The notes beneath the pieces are model-generated. The model ran no database searches and was not told the DNA's origin. It was given only the letters and a program-made list of their open reading frames with translations. DNA of 5,811 bases, taken from contig CALFEA010000128.1 of NCBI GenBank assembly GCA_937950385.1, positions 1-5,811 on the forward strand. Reading direction: 5' to 3'. The translations under genes and the position numbers were made by a program. Shown piece after piece: positions 1 to 5,199 of this stretch. This DNA comes from an uncultured Altererythrobacter sp. (GTDB taxonomy: Bacteria; Pseudomonadota; Alphaproteobacteria; Sphingomonadales; Sphingomonadaceae). The stretch's first letter is position 1. Each line of letters begins with the position of its first letter.

Positions 1-1311
1 GCCGATCTCAAACAGAGGCTAACTCAGGCCAAAGCGGAGATGGAGGAGGCCAAAGCGAAGAAGCAGGCCCTTCCCGCCCCTGATGCAGGCCGCGTTTCAT
101 TAGAAGCAGCCCGCACAAAAAATGATGCAGCCCGCATGGCCGTTCAGGCTGCCGCTGCTGAGCTCGCCGCGCATGATCAAGGGCTTGCCGTTGCCCGCGA
201 ACGGCACAATGCCCAGCGTAGTGAAAAGGCCAATTGGGAGGCGCGATCCAGCGAGGCGGCAAAACGCATGTCGGACACCGCCCTTCGCTTTGAGGAAATC
301 GAGCAAGAACGCGCAGTTGTCGCGGCAAAGCCTGAAGGACTGCATAAGGAAATCGAGCAAGGCGATATGATGCGCGCCAAGCTATCGGCGGAACTTGCGG
401 CCGCCGAGGCAAACGTGGCAAAATGCCAAGAGGCAGCGAACATTGCCGATGCCGCCTACCGCGAAACAAACGAGGCGCTAAGCGTGGCGCGCGAGGGCCG
501 TGCCGGCCTAGCAGCGCAAGCGGAAAGCCAGGAATCGCGCCGCAGCGAAATGGCACGGATATCGGGCGAGCGCTTCCAATGCCCGCCGCCCATGCTGTGC
601 GAGCAGTTTGAATTTACGCCCGAAGACGTGCTCAATTCTGGCGCGGAATCCGATGATATGGACAAGCTCACCGCCAGCCGTGAACGCATCGGGCCTGTCA
701 ATTTGGTCGCCGCCGATGAGCTTTCGAAAATCGAGGAAAGCCACGGGGCCAATGCCAGCGAACAGGCAGAACTGACCGAAGCAGTATCCCGCCTGCGCGG
801 CTCCATCGGCAGCCTCAACCGCGAAGGACGCGAGCGTTTGCGCACAGCATTTGATGAGGTCGACGGGCATTTCCGCGAATTGTTCACCCGCCTATTCCAA
901 GGCGGACAGGCGCATCTTGCTTTGATCGACAGCGATGATCCGCTGGAAGCTGGCCTAGAAATTTACGCCCAGCCGCCGGGCAAACGTTTGCAATCGCTCA
1001 GCCTTTTATCAGGCGGCGAGCAGGCATTGACAGCGACTGCGTTGATCTTCGCATTGTTCCTCACCAATCCAGCGCCCATTTGCGTGCTGGATGAAGTGGA
1101 TGCGCCGCTGGATGATGCGAATGTTGAGCGGTTTTGTGACTTGCTCGATTCCATGGTGAGCACCACCCAAACGCGCTACCTCATTGTCACGCATAATGCC
1201 GTCACGATGAGCCGGATGCACCGCTTGTTCGGTGTGACGATGGCAGAAAAAGGTATCTCTCGGCTAGTCAGTGTTGACCTTGGCGAGGCGGAATTGATCG
1301 CTGCCGAATAG
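1..1311 (+). CDS. smc: Chromosome segregation ATPase Smc, C-terminal part (5' partial)
   Basis: The reading frame is open from the first base and stops at TAG (1309-1311), giving 436 residues of a protein that is usually about 1150 long. The N-terminal Walker A lobe and the hinge are outside the window. Residues 1 to about 180 are Ala/Glu/Lys/Arg-rich coiled coil, the returning arm. The C-terminal ATPase lobe follows: an ERIGPVNL segment where the arm enters the head, the ABC signature LSGGEQ (residues 336-341, bases 1006-1023), Walker B with CVLDE (361-365), the D-loop DAPLDD, and the H-loop histidine at residue 398 (IVTHN). Smc dimers bind DNA and, with ScpA and ScpB, compact and segregate the chromosome by an ATP-driven cycle. 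All C-lobe motifs are intact, so nothing suggests a pseudogene. A RecN or SbcC-type ATPase is less likely because the stretch from LSGGEQ to [12 protein letters not shown] is typical of bacterial Smc. Confidence 0.95.
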   Translation, partial: ADLKQRLTQAKAEMEEAKAKKQALPAPDAGRVSLEAARTKNDAARMAVQAAAAELAAHDQGLAVARERHNAQRSEKANWEARSSEAAKRMSDTALRFEEIEQERAVVAAKPEGLHKEIEQGDMMRAKLSAELAAAEANVAKCQEAANIADAAYRETNEALSVAREGRAGLAAQAESQESRRSEMARISGERFQCPPPMLCEQFEFTPEDVLNSGAESDDMDKLTASRERIGPVNLVAADELSKIEESHGANASEQAELTEAVSRLRGSIGSLNREGRERLRTAFDEVDGHFRELFTRLFQGGQAHLALIDSDDPLEAGLEIYAQPPGKRLQSLSLLSGGEQALTATALIFALFLTNPAPICVLDEVDAPLDDANVERFCDLLDSMVSTTQTRYLIVTHNAVTMSRMHRLFGVTMAEKGISRLVSVDLGEAELIAAE

Positions 1312-1327
1312 GCGCTCACTTACCCAA

Positions 1328-1759
1328 TTAATCGTCGAGGATATCCGCCAACCGTGCTCTGATCCGCTTCAATTGCGGGATCGCTTCTGACAGAGCCAAC
1401 GCCTCCTCGGGCGAACGTTTGGAAAAGCCGAAAGCGCTGCCGCCCTCGCCATCATCCAAATTGCGCCGATCGCGTTTGCGCCGGTCAGGCTTACCCTTGC
1501 GCCGGTCGGCATCTTTCAAAACCGTGGCTGCGCCTTTCAGCGTATAGCCCTCTTCATTCACCAGCTGATTGATGGCCTCAACCATGGCGATATCGCCGGG
1601 CCGGTAATAGCGTCGCCCGCCGCTGCGTTTGAGCGGGGTCAGCATGACAAATTGCTGCTCCCAATAGCGCAGCACATGCGGCTTTATGCCAAGCGCGTCG
1701 CTGACTTCGCCAATGGTGCGCAGAGCCTCTGCTTCTTTGCCATCATCAAAGTCAGCCAT
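1328..1759 (-). CDS. MerR-family transcriptional regulator, small, ligand unknown
   Basis: This 143-residue protein has an N-terminal MerR-type winged helix. The recognition region is IGEVSDALGIKPHVLRYWE (residues 16-34), followed by the wing GGRRYYRPGD (47-56). Residues 57-82 fit the second helical pair of the DNA-binding domain. A very basic linker with three DRR repeats (about 84-98) and a C-terminal helix with a Leu/Ile pattern (about 117-143), probably for dimerisation, come next. There is no cysteine, so the metal or redox sensing of MerR, CueR or SoxR is unlikely. The start is supported by AAGGGA 9-10 bases upstream, which overlaps the end of ihfA. Only 6 bases separate the two genes, so they are probably co-transcribed. 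From general knowledge of alphaproteobacteria, a MerR-like gene commonly follows ihfA. Its target genes cannot be read from sequence. Its 3' end faces smc across 16 bases. Confidence 0.9.
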   Translation of the reverse strand: MADFDDGKEAEALRTIGEVSDALGIKPHVLRYWEQQFVMLTPLKRSGGRRYYRPGDIAMVEAINQLVNEEGYTLKGAATVLKDADRRKGKPDRRKRDRRNLDDGEGGSAFGFSKRSPEEALALSEAIPQLKRIRARLADILDD

Positions 1760-1765
1760 CGCTTA

Positions 1766-2062
1766 TTATCCCTTAGAAACCTGCTCTTTAAGCAGTTGGC
1801 TGGCGCGGAAAGTCATGACGCGGCGCGGTGTGATTGGCACCTCGACACCGGTTTTCGGATTGCGGCCAACGCGTTCGCGTTTGTCACGCAAGACAAAGCT
1901 GCCGAAGCCGGAGATTTTGACATTCTCGCCTTTTGCCAGAGCACCTGTCATTTTGTCCAAAATCGATTCAACCATATCGAGCGATTCAGCACGCGAAAAA
2001 CCCATCTTTCGATTGATTGTTTCGGCCAAATCAGCGCGAGTTAGCGTTCCCACCGAGCGCAT
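1766..2062 (-). CDS. ihfA: Integration host factor subunit alpha
   Basis: This 98-residue member of the HU/IHF DNA-bending family is of normal IHF-alpha length (E. coli 99). It opens with [11 protein letters not shown], the helical dimerisation region. [13 protein letters not shown] (about 49-61) precedes the beta-arm with GRNPKTG (66-72), whose Pro69 is the expected DNA-intercalating proline. [13 protein letters not shown] (76-88) closes the fold. IHF is a heterodimer with IhfB, which is not in this window. It bends DNA sharply at specific sites in transcription, replication and recombination. A GTG two codons earlier (2068) is in frame, but it sits only 3 bases from the AGGAGG at 2072-2077. 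The ATG at 2062 has a 9-base spacing and is chosen as the start. The gene ends in tandem TAA TAA. It lies between fabH and the merR-like gene. HU is the main alternative, but the N-terminus and operon context favour IHF-alpha. Confidence 0.93.
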   Translation of the reverse strand: MRSVGTLTRADLAETINRKMGFSRAESLDMVESILDKMTGALAKGENVKISGFGSFVLRDKRERVGRNPKTGVEVPITPRRVMTFRASQLLKEQVSKG

Positions 2063-2071
2063 AATCACATT

Positions 2072-2077
2072 CCTCCT
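2072..2077 (-). promoter_or_regulatory. Ribosome binding site of ihfA (start-deciding)
   Basis: A perfect AGGAGG on the minus strand lies 9 bases before the ATG at 2062 and only 3 bases before the in-frame GTG at 2068. This makes the ATG the likelier start. It is one of the strongest Shine-Dalgarno matches in the window, suggesting ihfA is translated efficiently and independently of fabH. Confidence 0.8.
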
Positions 2078-2080
2078 AAT

Positions 2081-2095
2081 GGCAGACCATCTGCC
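2081..2095 (-). promoter_or_regulatory. Small hairpin just upstream of the ihfA ribosome binding site
   Basis: A perfect inverted repeat, GGCAGA-CCA-TCTGCC on the plus strand, has 6-bp arms and a 3-base loop. It ends 3 bases upstream of the AGGAGG of ihfA. In the transcript it could form a hairpin next to the ribosome binding site, or the DNA dyad could bind a protein. There is no U-run directly after it, so it is not a typical terminator. The structure is seen; its function is unknown. Confidence 0.4.
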
Positions 2096-2159
2096 TTATG
2101 GGAAAATGTAGAGCTTTTGAAAATTTCTGCAACCATTCTAGGCGAGTAGATTGGGATAT

Positions 2160-3131
2160 TTACAAGCGTATGAGGCTTGCACCCCAAGTGAATCCGCCGC
2201 CCATTGCTTCTAGCAGGATGAGATCACCCGCTTTAATCCGGCCATCCTTGCGGGCCGTATCCAGCGCAAGCGGCACAGAAGCCGCCGATGTGTTGGCGTG
2301 TTTATCGACCGTGACCACAACGCGCTCGGGCGCAATGCCCATTTTTTTGGCCGTGGCATCCAGAATACGCTTATTCGCCTGATGCGGCACAACCCAATCG
2401 ACATCCTCGGTTTTGACGCCGACAGCCTCAACCGTTTCCTTCAGCACATCGGCCAAATTGGTGACGGCATGGCGGAATACTTCGCGCCCCTTCATACGAA
2501 GATGACCTACCGTTTGCGTGGTGGATGGGCCGCCATCGACATAGAGCAGATCATGCTGCGCGCCATCGGCATGCAATTTCGTGGTGAGGATACCGGTATC
2601 TGCGGCATCGCCAGCGACTTCGCGCGCCTCCAGCACGGCAGCACCAGCGCCGTCGCCAAACAATACGCAAGTGGTGCGATCTTCCCAATCCAAGATGCGG
2701 CTGAATGTCTCTGCCCCAATTACCAAGGCCCGCTTTGCCATGCCGGTACGGATCATCGAATCCGCCGTGCCCAGCGCGTATAAAAAGCCAGAGCACACCG
2801 CCGCCACATCAAAGGCTATCCCGCCATTGCAGCCCAATGCATGCTGAACCTTGGTCGCAGTGGCCGGAAAAGTATTGTCAGGCGTGGCGGTCGCCAGCAC
2901 GATGAGATCAATGCTCTTTGCATCAATACCAGCATCATCCAGCGCGTTTAGAGCGGCCTGTGTCGCAAGCGTTGCGGTCGTTTCACCCTCACCTGCAATA
3001 TAGCGTTGGCGAATGCCGGTGCGCTCAACAATCCATTCATCGCTAGTGTCGACTTCGGCTGCCAATTCCGCATTGGTCACCAGCCGCTTTGGTAAAGCAG
3101 AACCAGTTCCCAAAAGATGTGCGCGGGTCAT
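2160..3131 (-). CDS. fabH: Beta-ketoacyl-ACP synthase III (FabH)
   Basis: FabH condenses acetyl-CoA (or another short acyl-CoA) with malonyl-ACP to begin type II fatty acid synthesis in the cytoplasm. The protein has 323 residues, normal for the family. The catalytic triad is visible: Cys113 in AAVCSGF, His250 in PHQAN and Asn280 in [14 protein letters not shown]. Other family hallmarks are the early [14 protein letters not shown] (30-43), [10 protein letters not shown] (158-167) and the C-terminal GGGFTWGA. This arrangement separates FabH from the FabB/FabF elongating enzymes, which use Cys-His-His. The ATG overlaps the plsX TGA in ATGA, and no strong ribosome binding site precedes it, so translation is probably coupled to plsX. 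The next gene, ihfA, begins 97 bases after the stop. Substrate chain-length preference cannot be judged from sequence alone. Confidence 0.97.
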   Translation of the reverse strand: MTRAHLLGTGSALPKRLVTNAELAAEVDTSDEWIVERTGIRQRYIAGEGETTATLATQAALNALDDAGIDAKSIDLIVLATATPDNTFPATATKVQHALGCNGGIAFDVAAVCSGFLYALGTADSMIRTGMAKRALVIGAETFSRILDWEDRTTCVLFGDGAGAAVLEAREVAGDAADTGILTTKLHADGAQHDLLYVDGGPSTTQTVGHLRMKGREVFRHAVTNLADVLKETVEAVGVKTEDVDWVVPHQANKRILDATAKKMGIAPERVVVTVDKHANTSAASVPLALDTARKDGRIKAGDLILLEAMGGGFTWGASLIRL

Positions 3132-4174
3132 GCGCTCTTATCACTCGGATTTTTGCTATTGCCAAGGGCTGCGACATCCTGAGTGATGCGCTGGGTGAGA
3201 TTGTTTTCCAGCAGCTTTGCCGTCACCGCAACCGCATTGGCCACGCCGCCGACCGTTGCACTGCCGTGGCTTTTCACAACGACGCCGTTGAGGCCGAGAA
3301 ACACCGCGCCATTGTGATTATTGGGATCCAGATGATGCTTCAGCAGCTCTGTCGCAGGGCGCGAGACCAGAAAGCCGATTTTCGACCGGAGCGAGCTGGT
3401 AAAGGCGCTGCGCAGCAAATCGGTCACGAAACGCGCTGTGCCCTCAATCGCTTTCAAAGCGATATTGCCGGAAAATCCGTCTGTTACGACCACATCCACT
3501 TCGCCGCGATTGATCTTATCGCTTTCGACAAAACCATCGAACGACATGGCGAGGCCCTCTGCTGCCTGCAATTGTGCAGCTGCGTCCCGCAAATCTTCGG
3601 TGCCTTTAATGTCTTCAGTGCCAATATTAAGCAGGCGCACACGCGGTTCATCGCGGCCAGTTATGATGCGCGAATAAGCCGCGCCCATGATCGCAAATTG
3701 CACCAGATTGCGGGCATTGGCCTCTGTGTTGGCACCAAGGTCGAGCATAACGACATCGTCAGCCTCTAGCGTCGGCATAACGGCGGCCAGCGCAGGCCGA
3801 TCAATGCCAGGCATAGTGCGCAGGGCAAGCTTGCTCATCGCCATCAAAGCGCCCGTATTGCCCGCGCTAACCGCAGCGCCAGCCTTGCCCTCTTTCACCG
3901 CATTGACCGCAAGGCCCATGCTGGTGGTTTTGGCACGGCGTATGGCCCGGCTCGGCAATTCATCACCGCCGATTACGTCATCGCAGTGGAGAATTTCGGA
4001 TGCTTCGCGCAGGCTGGGGTGATTCTCTAGAGCCGCTTCAATCGCAGCTTGATCGCCAACCAGCAGAAATTGAAAACTGGAGTGCCGGCGGCGCGCAAGG
4101 GCAGCGCCTTCGACCATTACACGCACGCCTTCATCACCGCCCATCGCGTCAATTGCGATACGCGGCAGGTTCAT
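3128..4174 (-). CDS. plsX: Phosphate acyltransferase PlsX
   Basis: PlsX converts acyl-ACP and phosphate into acyl-phosphate, the donor that PlsY uses to acylate glycerol-3-phosphate at the start of phospholipid synthesis. It is a soluble protein that associates with the membrane surface. The 348 residues match the usual length. Seen motifs are IAIDAMGGD (6-14), SAGNTGALM (103-111), DLGAN (145-149), NIGTED (183-188), TDGFSGN (231-237) and a later [13 protein letters not shown]. The start at 4174 is supported by GGAG with an 8-base spacing. It lies 28 bases downstream of rpmF and overlaps fabH by 4 bases, so the three genes probably form one transcript. The C-terminal tail after about residue 335 ([11 protein letters not shown]) is polar and probably disordered. 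A phosphotransacetylase is excluded by the PlsX-specific N-terminal motif and the fabH linkage. Confidence 0.97.
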   Translation of the reverse strand: MNLPRIAIDAMGGDEGVRVMVEGAALARRRHSSFQFLLVGDQAAIEAALENHPSLREASEILHCDDVIGGDELPSRAIRRAKTTSMGLAVNAVKEGKAGAAVSAGNTGALMAMSKLALRTMPGIDRPALAAVMPTLEADDVVMLDLGANTEANARNLVQFAIMGAAYSRIITGRDEPRVRLLNIGTEDIKGTEDLRDAAAQLQAAEGLAMSFDGFVESDKINRGEVDVVVTDGFSGNIALKAIEGTARFVTDLLRSAFTSSLRSKIGFLVSRPATELLKHHLDPNNHNGAVFLGLNGVVVKSHGSATVGGVANAVAVTAKLLENNLTQRITQDVAALGNSKNPSDKSA

Positions 4175-4202
4175 GCTTGCTTCTCCAACTTAAAAATGCG
4201 GC

Positions 4203-4382
4203 TTAAACGCTAACCGCAACAACCTCACGGCCGTTGTAAAATCCGCAAGCATTGCAAAGATTGTGCGGGCGTTTCAGCTCACCACAATTGTTGCACTCGT
4301 GGAATGCTTCCACTTTCAGCGAATCATGTGACCGTCGATTACCACGACGGTGGGGGGAAACTTTTCTCTTTGGGACAGCCAT
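4203..4382 (-). CDS. rpmF: 50S ribosomal protein L32
   Basis: This short gene encodes 59 residues beginning [20 protein letters not shown], the hallmark start of bacterial L32. Two CxxC pairs follow, Cys30/Cys33 (CNNC) and Cys43/Cys46 (CNAC), so it is the zinc-ribbon (C+) form. L32 is a structural protein of the large ribosomal subunit. The protein ends REVVAVSV before TAA. The start has AGGT about 6 bases upstream, a modest ribosome binding site. It is the first gene of the run rpmF-plsX-fabH, with 28 bases to plsX. The rpmF-plsX-fabH order is known from many proteobacteria. The DUF177 (YceD-like) gene often found just before rpmF is absent; a divergent MAPEG gene is there instead. A zinc-free L32 paralogue, if one exists, is outside this window. 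Confidence 0.96.
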   Translation of the reverse strand: MAVPKRKVSPHRRGNRRSHDSLKVEAFHECNNCGELKRPHNLCNACGFYNGREVVAVSV

Positions 4383-4448
4383 GGCGGCACCTAATCCTCA
4401 AGTAAATCTGTTGGTTGACGTAATGTCTAAGAAACCGCCTTAGGCCAA

Positions 4449-4489
4449 GGTCCACCGTCGCACAAGAGATTGTGCGTCTAAAATGGACC
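4449..4489 (-). promoter_or_regulatory. Nested hairpin in the presumed rpmF leader
   Basis: Two perfect inverted repeats are nested. The inner arms are CGCACAA (4459-4465) and TTGTGCG (4470-4476) around a GAGA loop. The outer arms are GGTCCA (4449-4454) and TGGACC (4484-4489). The internal bulges are 4 and 7 bases. If rpmF is transcribed from the candidate promoter near 4514-4541, this fold lies in its 5' leader, about 70 bases before the ATG. A weaker stem (CTAAG/CTTAG, 4427-4443) lies closer to the gene. It could be a leader control element or a binding site, and its role is not known. Confidence 0.45.
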
Positions 4490-4513
4490 GCAGTTTTCGC
4501 GGATGAAGGCGGG

Positions 4514-4541
4514 CCTATACCGCAAATGAGCAAGGTTGCAA
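4514..4541 (-). promoter_or_regulatory. Candidate promoter for rpmF-plsX-fabH
   Basis: On the minus strand TTGCAA (4541-4536) and TATAGG (4519-4514) are separated by 16 bases, a reasonable but imperfect match to a vegetative -35/-10 pair. Transcription would begin near 4507 and give a leader of about 125 bases. The -35 hexamer is the core of the palindrome GGTTGCAACC. This is inference from pattern only. A second weak candidate closer to rpmF (TTAGAC with an A/T-rich hexamer) cannot be excluded. Confidence 0.25.
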
Positions 4542-4543
4542 CC
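4534..4543. promoter_or_regulatory. Palindrome GGTTGCAACC in the divergent intergenic region
   Basis: A perfect 10-base palindrome lies between rpmF and the MAPEG gene. Its core TTGCAA reads the same on both strands and could act as a -35 element in both directions: TATAGG lies 16 bases away leftward and TATCAG 17 bases away rightward. It may equally be a chance palindrome. Confidence 0.25.
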
Positions 4544-4556
4544 CGCAGCAAAGCCG

Positions 4557-4574
4557 CATATCAGTTGCGATATG
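4557..4574. promoter_or_regulatory. Operator-like dyad upstream of the MAPEG gene
   Basis: CATATC and GATATG form a perfect inverted repeat with 6-bp arms and a 6-base spacer (AGTTGC), 27 bases before the MAPEG start codon. The size and symmetry suit a dimeric repressor. It overlaps the rightward -10 candidate. No regulator is identified. Confidence 0.35.
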
Positions 4575-4601
4575 AAATTTATGTGAGGGAGGATCACCAT
4601 A

Positions 4602-5000
4602 ATGTCTATTTTATTGCCCGTTACGCTCTCGTCAGCAGCAGCCGCTGCTATTCTTTCGATTTGGCTGATGGTTCGCTGCGGCCAAGTGCGCAATTCTGAA
4701 AGCGTTAGCGTTGGCGATGGCGGCAATGACAAAGTGATCCGCCGGATGCGCGCCCATTCCAATTTTGTCGAAGGAACGCCTTTCGTCCTTGCATTGATCG
4801 CCGCGATTGAGATCAGCGGTAAAGGCGAGCTATGGCTTGCTTATGTTGCAGGTATCTATTTCCTAGGCCGGATCGCGCACGGGATCGGCATGGATGATGG
4901 CGCTTTTGGTAAGGGCCGGATGATCGGCACACTGATCACAATGCTGACCTTGCTTGGCCTCGCAATTTGCGCGGCGCTTATCGGCATGGGGATTCTTTAA
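4602..5000 (+). CDS. MAPEG-family membrane protein
   Basis: This 132-residue, four-helix integral membrane protein resembles the MAPEG family (microsomal glutathione S-transferase-like). Helices fall at about 4-25, 57-72, 76-96 and 107-131. The family signature lies at the start of helix 2: RRMRAHSNFVEGTP (47-60), in which Arg, His, Asn and Glu are the conserved residues. FLGRIAHGIG (87-96) in helix 3 is also typical. Some relatives conjugate glutathione to lipophilic electrophiles or reduce peroxides, but most bacterial members (YecN-like) have no proven substrate, so no reaction is assigned. The ATG at 4602 follows GGGAGG (4587-4592) with a 9-base spacing, a strong ribosome binding site. 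It diverges from rpmF and converges on the hydrolase gene at the right end, and is probably a single-gene transcript. A dyad at 4557-4574 may regulate it. Confidence 0.88.
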   Translation: MSILLPVTLSSAAAAAILSIWLMVRCGQVRNSESVSVGDGGNDKVIRRMRAHSNFVEGTPFVLALIAAIEISGKGELWLAYVAGIYFLGRIAHGIGMDDGAFGKGRMIGTLITMLTLLGLAICAALIGMGIL

Positions 5001-5036
5001 TTCCCGCACGCCATCCGGCGCGCGATTTCCTCGCTC

Positions 5037-5056
5037 ACGCGATTTGACAATCGCGT
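5037..5056. repeat. Perfect hairpin within the composite element
   Basis: ACGCGATT and AATCGCGT form 8-bp perfect arms around the 4-base loop TGAC. It lies directly before module copy A. The same CGCGATTT string also occurs at 5021-5028 in the left outer arm, so the left side has a short direct repeat as well. Confidence 0.6.
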
Positions 5057-5085
5057 CGCTGCGGGCGGGGACAAGCCCCTTGCGG
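5057..5085 (+). repeat. Hairpin module copy A
   Basis: This 29-base unit begins CGCTGCGGGCGGG and ends CCCTTGCGG, with a GGGG/CCCC stem around ACAAG in the middle (5067-5079). The reverse complement of copy B has the same two ends and a different stem-loop core, which suggests the stem has been kept by compensating change. Confidence 0.6.
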
Positions 5086-5121
5086 TCACCTAATCGGTGG
5101 TCGAACAGCTCTAAACATAGC

Positions 5122-5137
5122 CGGCTGCTTGCAGCCG
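5122..5137. repeat. Perfect hairpin next to module copy B
   Basis: CGGCTGC and GCAGCCG are 7-bp perfect arms separated by TT. The right arm overlaps the first three bases of module copy B, so this stem and the copy B stem may compete or stack. Confidence 0.55.
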
Positions 5138-5162
5138 CAAGGGCACATGCCCGCCCGTAGCG
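5135..5162 (-). repeat. Hairpin module copy B (inverted)
   Basis: Read on the minus strand, this 28-base unit begins CGCTACGGGCGGG and ends CCCTTGCGG. It matches copy A at both ends, with a GGGCA/TGCCC stem (5141-5152) at its core. A 49-base spacer separates it from copy A. The inverted pair is the layout of a REPIN. The GTAG tetranucleotide on the plus strand (5157-5160) is not in the usual position for RAYT-linked REPs. Confidence 0.6.
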
Positions 5163-5199
5163 CCTCCGCGACTATTGAGCGCGGAAATGGCGCGAGGAT

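Larger units (their letters stand above)
5013..5199. repeat. Composite inverted-repeat element (REPIN- or MITE-like) between convergent genes
   Basis: Nearly the whole space between the MAPEG stop (5000) and the hydrolase stop (5200) is built of inverted repeats. The outer arms at 5013-5036 and 5177-5199 match imperfectly in inverted orientation (20 of 24 aligned columns by hand). Inside them two inverted copies of a 28-29 base module (5057-5085 and 5135-5162) face each other, and further perfect stems sit at 5037-5056 and 5122-5137. No gene is convincing here. The layout suits a mobile repeat of the REPIN or MITE kind, and in this position it could also end transcripts from both sides. Copy number in the genome is unknown. 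Confidence 0.6.

Noticed and set aside
8..887. Several minus-strand frames (up to 182 codons) opposite smc
   Set aside because: They are Arg/Ser/Pro-rich antisense frames across the coiled-coil and head-domain coding of smc, without motifs.
2081..2095. Rho-independent terminator after fabH
   Set aside because: The stem is only 6 bp, has no U-run directly after it and sits next to the ihfA ribosome binding site, about 65 bases beyond the fabH stop.
1652..2111. Two overlapping plus-strand frames (130 and 141 codons) opposite ihfA and the merR-like gene
   Set aside because: Both are shadows of well-supported minus-strand genes and have no recognisable content.
2298..2783. Open frame of 161 codons on the plus strand opposite fabH
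   Set aside because: It lies wholly within fabH, which has an intact catalytic triad, and shows no family motif or clear ribosome binding site.
3089..3769. Open frame of 226 codons on the plus strand opposite plsX
   Set aside because: It is antisense to a clear plsX with all motifs, has no recognisable domain and is rich in His/Cys/Arg as expected of a shadow frame in GC-rich DNA.
4383..4601. Riboswitch or tRNA gene in the divergent intergenic region
   Set aside because: The stems seen do not match a cloverleaf or any riboswitch fold that I recognise; only simple hairpins and dyads can be supported.
4472..4699. Plus-strand frame of 75 codons overlapping the intergenic region and the MAPEG start
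   Set aside because: It overlaps the MAPEG gene out of frame, has no good ribosome binding site and starts inside the nested hairpin. The MAPEG frame is much better supported.
4954..5160. Plus-strand frame of 68 codons running from the end of the MAPEG gene into the repeat
   Set aside because: It begins inside the MAPEG gene in another frame and most of it translates the inverted-repeat element. The product is Arg/Ser-rich with no domain.
5013..5199. CRISPR array
   Set aside because: The repeats are inverted rather than direct, only two module copies exist and there are no regular spacers or cas genes.
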